64,000 nt of DNA from Candidatus Cacconaster caballi (GTDB taxonomy: Bacteria; Bacteroidota; Bacteroidia; Bacteroidales; UBA932): positions 1 through 64,000 of the forward strand of contig JAGHST010000016.1 in the NCBI GenBank assembly GCA_018065695.1, written 5' to 3'. A program made the position numbers and the translations under genes. The notes beneath the pieces were generated by a model that worked only from the letters and a program-made list of their open reading frames with translations, did not search any database and was not told the DNA's origin. Below, one piece after another: positions 59,623 through 64,000 of the stretch (the stretch's first letter is position 1; each line of letters opens with the position of its first letter).

Positions 59623-60723
59623 TCACACCTTGAGGAATATCTTCTGTTTATAGAGGAAATATGGAATCAGCCAGCTTACGAAGAAGAAGCCGGCCCGGAG
59701 AATTACGGTTGCGACGCTGTCCGGACACAGTTCGGCAACCCCCTTGAAGAGGAAGTCGCGGGCATAGCCCACACTGAAGAACCTTGGCACCATAAAGACA
59801 GCTATGGAATTCATACCCACCACTTTGAAGGGGAATATCCATCCGTCCCACCCCTTTACGTCAATAATCCAGTAGAATATGGCGAAGAGATAGAGCGAGT
59901 ATGCTCCCGCAGCCAGAACAAAGGTGCTGGACCAGAGTTTTTTGTTGACGGGATACCAGTTTTTCCATACTAGGCAGAGGACCAGCATCAGGGTGGCTGC
60001 TCCCAACATCCACAGCGTCTTTCGGTTTCCGCTGATATTCTCTTTTCTGACAAATTCACCGGTAAACATACCGAGCATTGCCGTAACTATCGCGGGAATC
60101 AGGCTCAGCAGCCCTTCAGGATCGAAATTGGTCTTGTAAAGATGGCCGGGGAAAATGGTTCTGTCTATATAGCCCGCCAGACATCCCTCAAGAGAGAGAG
60201 GATCTGTTCCCGCAGGAGCGTCAGGAGCCGGAATCATACTGACAAACCAATACCCCAGAAGGATGATCGTTGCAATCACGGCACGAGTTCGCGGCCTGAA
60301 ATTGATGAAGAGCAAAGCGGCGAACATCCACGCAAAACCGATTCGGCCAAGGACGCTGAAAATCCTGAGAGTATCGTGGTGAAACCTCAGGAAACCGTTG
60401 CATATCAGGCCGAGGAAGAAAAGTACGAAACCCCGGATAATTATCTTCCTGTATATCTTCCACCGCACCATCCCCCTGGATTGCATATTTGCATAGGAGA
60501 ATGGAAATGAGATGCCGGCAATATAAAGGAACAGGGGGAAAATGGTGTCATGGTGCTGGAACCCGTTCCAACTGACGTGGCCCATCTGCCTTGCCAGAAA
60601 GCAATCGGCTCCTCCGGGGAAGAGGGCGCAGATGGCTGCAATCAGCGAAGCAAGTCCCATAATGAACATCATGTCAAAGCCGCGCAGTGCATCCAGCGAG
60701 GCAAGGCGATTGTCTGTTTTCAT
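59623..60723 (-). CDS. DUF5009 membrane protein, NagX/HGSNAT-like
   Basis: The 366-residue protein has about ten helices and the start LASLDALRGFDMMFIMGLAS, which is typical of the heparan-alpha-glucosaminide N-acetyltransferase-like (NagX, DUF5009) family. A conserved His lies in GFQHHDTIFPLFLYIAG. Family members are found with amino-sugar genes in many bacteria and may move acetyl groups or amino sugars across the membrane; activity is not established. It follows the HAD-IIA gene by 10 bases, at the end of the glycerol-3-phosphate operon. Confidence 0.85.
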   Translation of the reverse strand: MKTDNRLASLDALRGFDMMFIMGLASLIAAICALFPGGADCFLARQMGHVSWNGFQHHDTIFPLFLYIAGISFPFSYANMQSRGMVRWKIYRKIIIRGFVLFFLGLICNGFLRFHHDTLRIFSVLGRIGFAWMFAALLFINFRPRTRAVIATIILLGYWFVSMIPAPDAPAGTDPLSLEGCLAGYIDRTIFPGHLYKTNFDPEGLLSLIPAIVTAMLGMFTGEFVRKENISGNRKTLWMLGAATLMLVLCLVWKNWYPVNKKLWSSTFVLAAGAYSLYLFAIFYWIIDVKGWDGWIFPFKVVGMNSIAVFMVPRFFSVGYARDFLFKGVAELCPDSVATVILRAGFFFVSWLIPYFLYKQKIFLKV

Positions 60724-60733
60724 AGCATATCTT

Positions 60734-61576
60734 TCATATTGTTTCAGTCAGGAGAGCTCCAAGCTCGCCTATGTTCTCTACGATAAGGTCAGGAGGGTTC
60801 GGAGATTCGAGCGCAACCTCCAGAGTCGTTTCTCCGCTCAGCACCAGTACGCTGAAGGCCCCGGCATTCTGAGCCATCGCGATATCGGTGTATATGCGGT
60901 CCCCCACCATTGCAATCTGCCCCGCCTCAAGGCCACGCTGATGCATTATGCCGCGAAGCATTTCGGGATCCGGTTTACCCATTGTGATGTCAGGCTTGCG
61001 TCCTGTGGCCCATTCGATGCATTTGCAGATCGAGCCGCAGTCCACCAGAACGGTCGGACTGTCCGTAGGGCATACTTTGTCCGGATTGGTCGCAAGGTAC
61101 GGTATCCCCTGCTTCACCCACCAGGATGCACGGCACAGACGGGAATACTGCAGTGTCATATCGAAGGAGACGACAACCATATCAGGAACATCGTCCGCCG
61201 AATCCGTTGCAGCCTCGAAGCCTGCCTGCAGAAATTGTTCGGTCATACTCGGAGTGCCCAGGATGAAAAGTTTCTTCACGAGCGGATGATGGGCTCTGAT
61301 ATAGTCTATCGAAGCTATCACGGTCGTGTACATTTCGCTTTCATCCGCGCTGATACCCATCCGGGAAAGTTTGGCAAGATAGTCTCCTATACTTTTCGTA
61401 GGGTTGTTGGTCAGGAAAGAGTATGATATCCCTGTCTCCGAAAGACCTTTCAGAAACGGAATCGTGAAAGGAAAGATATTGTTGCCCAGATATATCGTTC
61501 CGTCCATATCCAAGGCTACGTGCTTGATGCCTGCCAGCCTTTCCCGGAGGGTCCTGTCATCGAATCTGCTTATCAT
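60734..61576 (-). CDS. HAD-IIA family phosphatase (NagD-like)
   Basis: The 280-residue protein is of the NagD/PGP branch of HAD hydrolases: ALDMDGTIYLGN is motif I, FLTNNPTKS motif II, MGKPDPEML motif III and VGDRIYTDIAMAQNAG motif IV. Members dephosphorylate nucleotides, phosphoglycolate or glycerol phosphates. Between glpT and DUF5009, a glycerol-phosphate substrate is plausible. The ATG at 61576 overlaps the transporter stop by 20 bases; the longer frame would need a GTG at 61633. Confidence 0.87.
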   Translation of the reverse strand: MISRFDDRTLRERLAGIKHVALDMDGTIYLGNNIFPFTIPFLKGLSETGISYSFLTNNPTKSIGDYLAKLSRMGISADESEMYTTVIASIDYIRAHHPLVKKLFILGTPSMTEQFLQAGFEAATDSADDVPDMVVVSFDMTLQYSRLCRASWWVKQGIPYLATNPDKVCPTDSPTVLVDCGSICKCIEWATGRKPDITMGKPDPEMLRGIMHQRGLEAGQIAMVGDRIYTDIAMAQNAGAFSVLVLSGETTLEVALESPNPPDLIVENIGELGALLTETI

Positions 61577-63068
61577 CGGTATTCTGCTCTTTGAATTTTG
61601 CGGTAAACTGCTGTGAGCGGGAGTAGCCGTCACGCGGAGCCTTCCACATCGTCATAAATATGGCCGCCCCAATGATGCCTACGATTATGAATGTAATGAA
61701 CACGGCATTCCATCCCCAAGCGTCTGCAATCATACCGATGCCGACTGCTGAAACCGCGCTTCCTATATAACCCAGAAGGCCTGTCACGCCGTTGGCGGTA
61801 GCTGAAGCCTCTTTGGTAGCCTGATTGGCGGCGCCTATTCCGATGAGCGCCTGAGGTCCGTAGATGCAGAAACCTCCCATTGCAAGCATGGCTATGGAGA
61901 GAACTGCCGGTGCCTGAGGGAACAGCGCGAAGCCGCCGAAGAAGACGATTGCACCCGCCATGCAGACGAAGCACATTCTGTGCGCCTTGCCGGCAAACCA
62001 CCTGTCAGTGGCCCACCCTGCGAATATGGTTCCTACAATCGCTGTAAGTTCGAATACGCCTACCGAAATGGCAGCGTTCGAAATGCTCATTCCCTTGTTT
62101 TCAGTAAGGAACTTCGGTCCCCAGTCAAGCACTCCCATACGGAGTACGTAAACGAAAATATTGGCAATGGCCAGTGTCCAAACCCATCTGTTACGGAAGA
62201 CCATCTCCCTGAGGAAAGCCTTGTGGGCACCTTTCTTGCCCTCTGTCTCTTCCTTGCCGGTATGGGTGCCTTCTATCTCGGGCAGTCCCACACTTTGCGG
62301 CCTGTCTTTCAGAAGAAGGAATATCCATGCCGCTCCTGCAAGGGCGAAGCAGGCAGGAAGCCAGAAGCACCAACGCCACGCCCCATAGTGGGTTGCGTAG
62401 GACATTATCCTCGAAGTGCGGTCTGCCTCGGAAAGGTCGCCCCACCCTTTGATACTGTCAGCAAGATTGGCAGTAATCTGCGATATCACGCTGCCATCAC
62501 CGCTCATATCGGTGCCGAACCCTGTCATAATCCATCCGCATACAATCACAGCGCAGAATGCCCCTATCGAATGGGACGTATTCCAGATTGACATCTTGGT
62601 TGCCAGCTGCGAAGGTTCTATCCACTGCGGAAGGAGTCTGGCGCACGGAGGAAAGCCCATTCCCTGAAAATACTGGTTCAGGATAATGGTGACACCCATC
62701 ACGAATATCAGCATGTTGACAAACTGAGGTCCTTCGTGGACACCGGTAATCCAGTAGCTCAGGTCAACGCCGAATCCGAAGGCGAAATTGGAAGCCGCGC
62801 AGAGCAGAAGGCCTATAGCCATGAACACTCTCGTGCTCACCCTGTCAACGATGAATCCGTTGATGAAACGGGAAAGCCCGTACACGAGCGAGCCTATGCC
62901 TATCACCAGGCCGAAACTGGTGTTGGAAATGCCGTATTCCGCTGTCATTCCGGGCATTGCCACAGAAAAATTCTTGCGCACGAAATAGTATATGGCATAG
63001 CCTATCATCGACACGATGATTGTTCGCCACTGCCAGTACTTGAAGGATTTTTTGGTTTGTGTTGCCAT
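61557..63068 (-). CDS. glpT: Glycerol-3-phosphate/phosphate antiporter, MFS (GlpT-like)
   Basis: The 503-residue protein is of the organophosphate:phosphate antiporter branch of the MFS, with 12 helices. It begins with WQWRTIIVSMIGYAIYYFVR and KNFSVAMPGM, as in GlpT/UhpT, whose conserved arginines bind the phosphate. GLSRFINGFIVDR and GFPPCARLLPQWI are typical. The neighbouring glpC gene, 30 bases upstream, supports glycerol-3-phosphate as substrate. Confidence 0.88.
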   Translation of the reverse strand: MATQTKKSFKYWQWRTIIVSMIGYAIYYFVRKNFSVAMPGMTAEYGISNTSFGLVIGIGSLVYGLSRFINGFIVDRVSTRVFMAIGLLLCAASNFAFGFGVDLSYWITGVHEGPQFVNMLIFVMGVTIILNQYFQGMGFPPCARLLPQWIEPSQLATKMSIWNTSHSIGAFCAVIVCGWIMTGFGTDMSGDGSVISQITANLADSIKGWGDLSEADRTSRIMSYATHYGAWRWCFWLPACFALAGAAWIFLLLKDRPQSVGLPEIEGTHTGKEETEGKKGAHKAFLREMVFRNRWVWTLAIANIFVYVLRMGVLDWGPKFLTENKGMSISNAAISVGVFELTAIVGTIFAGWATDRWFAGKAHRMCFVCMAGAIVFFGGFALFPQAPAVLSIAMLAMGGFCIYGPQALIGIGAANQATKEASATANGVTGLLGYIGSAVSAVGIGMIADAWGWNAVFITFIIVGIIGAAIFMTMWKAPRDGYSRSQQFTAKFKEQNTDDKQIR

Positions 63069-63098
63069 AAAAGGACAATTTCTTGATTCGTATCATTT

Positions 63099-64000
63099 TC
63101 ATATCTTGAGAGCACCGGCCAGGATGCTGACAGGATTTGCCACTGCCAGACCGGTATGCATCTCTATCTGCCACTTGCAGGTTTCGCAATCCGTGGCGAC
63201 CACATCGGGGGCCAACTGCTTCAACCGGTGGAAAAGAGGTTCTCCTATACTGTCGGAGATATGTCTGTTCTCTTTCTTGAAACCATACGTGCCGGCCACA
63301 CCGCAGCATTGTTGTTCGAGAACCGTAAGTTCCACTCCCGGAATCATTTTGAGAAGTTCAATTGAATAAAAGCTCCAACCAAGCTTCGCCATATGGCAGG
63401 CTGTATGGTAGGCCACTTTCATTTTGTAATCAGGCTTGAATGAGAGTTTCACTCCGTTGTCCGTGATGAATTCATAAATGAATTTCACGGCCATTTCGAC
63501 AGAGTCCCTGACGGAAGAATTGTCAATAGAGAGAATCTCCCTGTACTCGTCGCGTATGGTAAAAGTGCAGGTACTGCCGGTTGTAAGCACTTTTCCACCG
63601 CCCCGGACAGCTTTTTCAATCTGTTCGATATTGTTGTTTGCCTGTTTATCCGCACGTTTCACAAAACCATTGGAAATGAGGGCAATACCGCAGCATTGTT
63701 CATGCTCCAGAAGTCTGACGCCGATGCCCAGCGCATTGAGAATCTTTATGAGGTCCATTCCCAACTCAGGGTAGTTGTAATTGACATAGCACCCGTGGAA
63801 ATAACTCACTTTCAAAGGGAAAGCCTCTTGTGAGCGGGCAATTTCCTTTCTGTAGAGAGTTTCAAAAGTGCGCCTTGCATATCTGGGGCCACCTTTGAAC
63901 ATCATTCCGGCAGCGAGATTGGCAACCGGTGAAAATGCCGTACCCAGAGTCCCCATCAGATCAGTCCGGGAAAGCACAGTGTTGCGGATGACGTGGGAAC
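63099..64000 (-). CDS. glpC: Anaerobic glycerol-3-phosphate dehydrogenase subunit C (5' truncated)
   Basis: The gene runs off the right edge; 300 C-terminal residues are visible. Two CCG (cysteine-rich, DUF224) domains carry VSYFHGCYVNYNYPELG, LEHEQCCGIALIS, HTACHMAKLG and LEQQCCGVAGTYGF, the iron-sulfur or heme-related cluster ligands of GlpC and HdrB-like proteins. GlpC links the GlpAB dehydrogenase to the membrane quinone pool. The N-terminal ferredoxin part with 4Fe-4S motifs would lie beyond the window. glpT follows 30 bases on. Confidence 0.87.
   Translation of the reverse strand, partial: SHVIRNTVLSRTDLMGTLGTAFSPVANLAAGMMFKGGPRYARRTFETLYRKEIARSQEAFPLKVSYFHGCYVNYNYPELGMDLIKILNALGIGVRLLEHEQCCGIALISNGFVKRADKQANNNIEQIEKAVRGGGKVLTTGSTCTFTIRDEYREILSIDNSSVRDSVEMAVKFIYEFITDNGVKLSFKPDYKMKVAYHTACHMAKLGWSFYSIELLKMIPGVELTVLEQQCCGVAGTYGFKKENRHISDSIGEPLFHRLKQLAPDVVATDCETCKWQIEMHTGLAVANPVSILAGALKI

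Noticed and set aside
1-64000. Mobile elements, integrases, phage genes or a defence island
   Set aside because: No transposase, recombinase, restriction, toxin-antitoxin or phage structural gene was seen on either strand, and the two tRNAs show no attachment-site duplication.

Overview
The window comes from a chromosome of the order Bacteroidales (Bacteroidota). Evidence: repeated promoter boxes of the TAnnTTTGC type close upstream of genes, few Shine-Dalgarno sequences, glutamine synthetase of type III, a DUF4295 gene next to rpmG/rpmB, tRNAs without an encoded CCA, PnuT-type thiamine uptake, and DUF4199, DUF1460 and DUF5009 proteins. The genus cannot be fixed from the sequence alone. Nearly everything is housekeeping or core metabolism. 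I saw no phage, transposon, CRISPR array or defence island.

Layout. 1-3430: a 5'-truncated MATE transporter fused to an RsbW-like ATPase domain, a Cof-type HAD phosphatase and a C45 Ntn-hydrolase. 3431-4130: an intergenic region with two copies of an 89-bp structured repeat, a terminator and tRNA-Lys(CTT). 4131-13739: galK, a 37-residue membrane ORF, a GNAT, glnN flanked by two secreted metallophosphoesterases, a beta-barrel protein, an esterase with a propeller-like tail, and an S66 LD-carboxypeptidase. 13829-25606: a HerA-like ATPase, an MMPL exporter with a LolA-like partner, a Mom/GNAT-like protein, clpC, gyrA and a TPR protein. 25608-31104: an MBL-fold hydrolase, purine nucleoside phosphorylase, an MTA/SAH deaminase, a 52-residue membrane ORF, rny, a 6S RNA candidate, zapA and a ZapB-like protein. 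31143-42284: a 5'-nucleotidase, an omega-amidase, a dicarboxylate symporter, a MalY-like lyase, nagA, mntP, an SSS symporter, recR, murQ, a BadF-type sugar kinase and pnuT. 42266-48583: a TonB receptor under a TPP riboswitch, glutaminyl cyclase, DUF1846, tRNA-Thr(CGT), DUF1460, rnpB, DUF4295, rpmG and rpmB. 48674-53252: lepB, rplT, rpmI, infC, thrS. 53329-64000: DUF4199 and a GT2, lpdA, secA, DUF5009, a HAD-IIA phosphatase, a GlpT-like antiporter and a partial glpC.

How the genes work together. Several genes form a wall and amino-sugar salvage theme: a BadF kinase with MurQ, NagA, a NagX-like DUF5009 protein, an LD-carboxypeptidase and a DUF1460 amidase-like enzyme. The TonB receptor and PnuT form a thiamine uptake pair under the TPP riboswitch. 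thrS-infC-rpmI-rplT-lepB is a translation and secretion operon in which infC appears to begin at an AUA codon. GlpC, GlpT and a HAD phosphatase form the end of a glycerol-3-phosphate operon that enters from the right edge.

The most interesting signals are in RNA and expression architecture rather than a new enzyme system: the AUA-started infC, the 6S RNA built from the 3' end of zapA, the packed terminator-rnpB-DUF1460 and tRNA-Thr-DUF1846 junctions, the TPP riboswitch that abuts the preceding stop codon and pairs with the ribosome-binding region, the 89-bp repeat pair, and two short membrane ORFs with their own promoter boxes.
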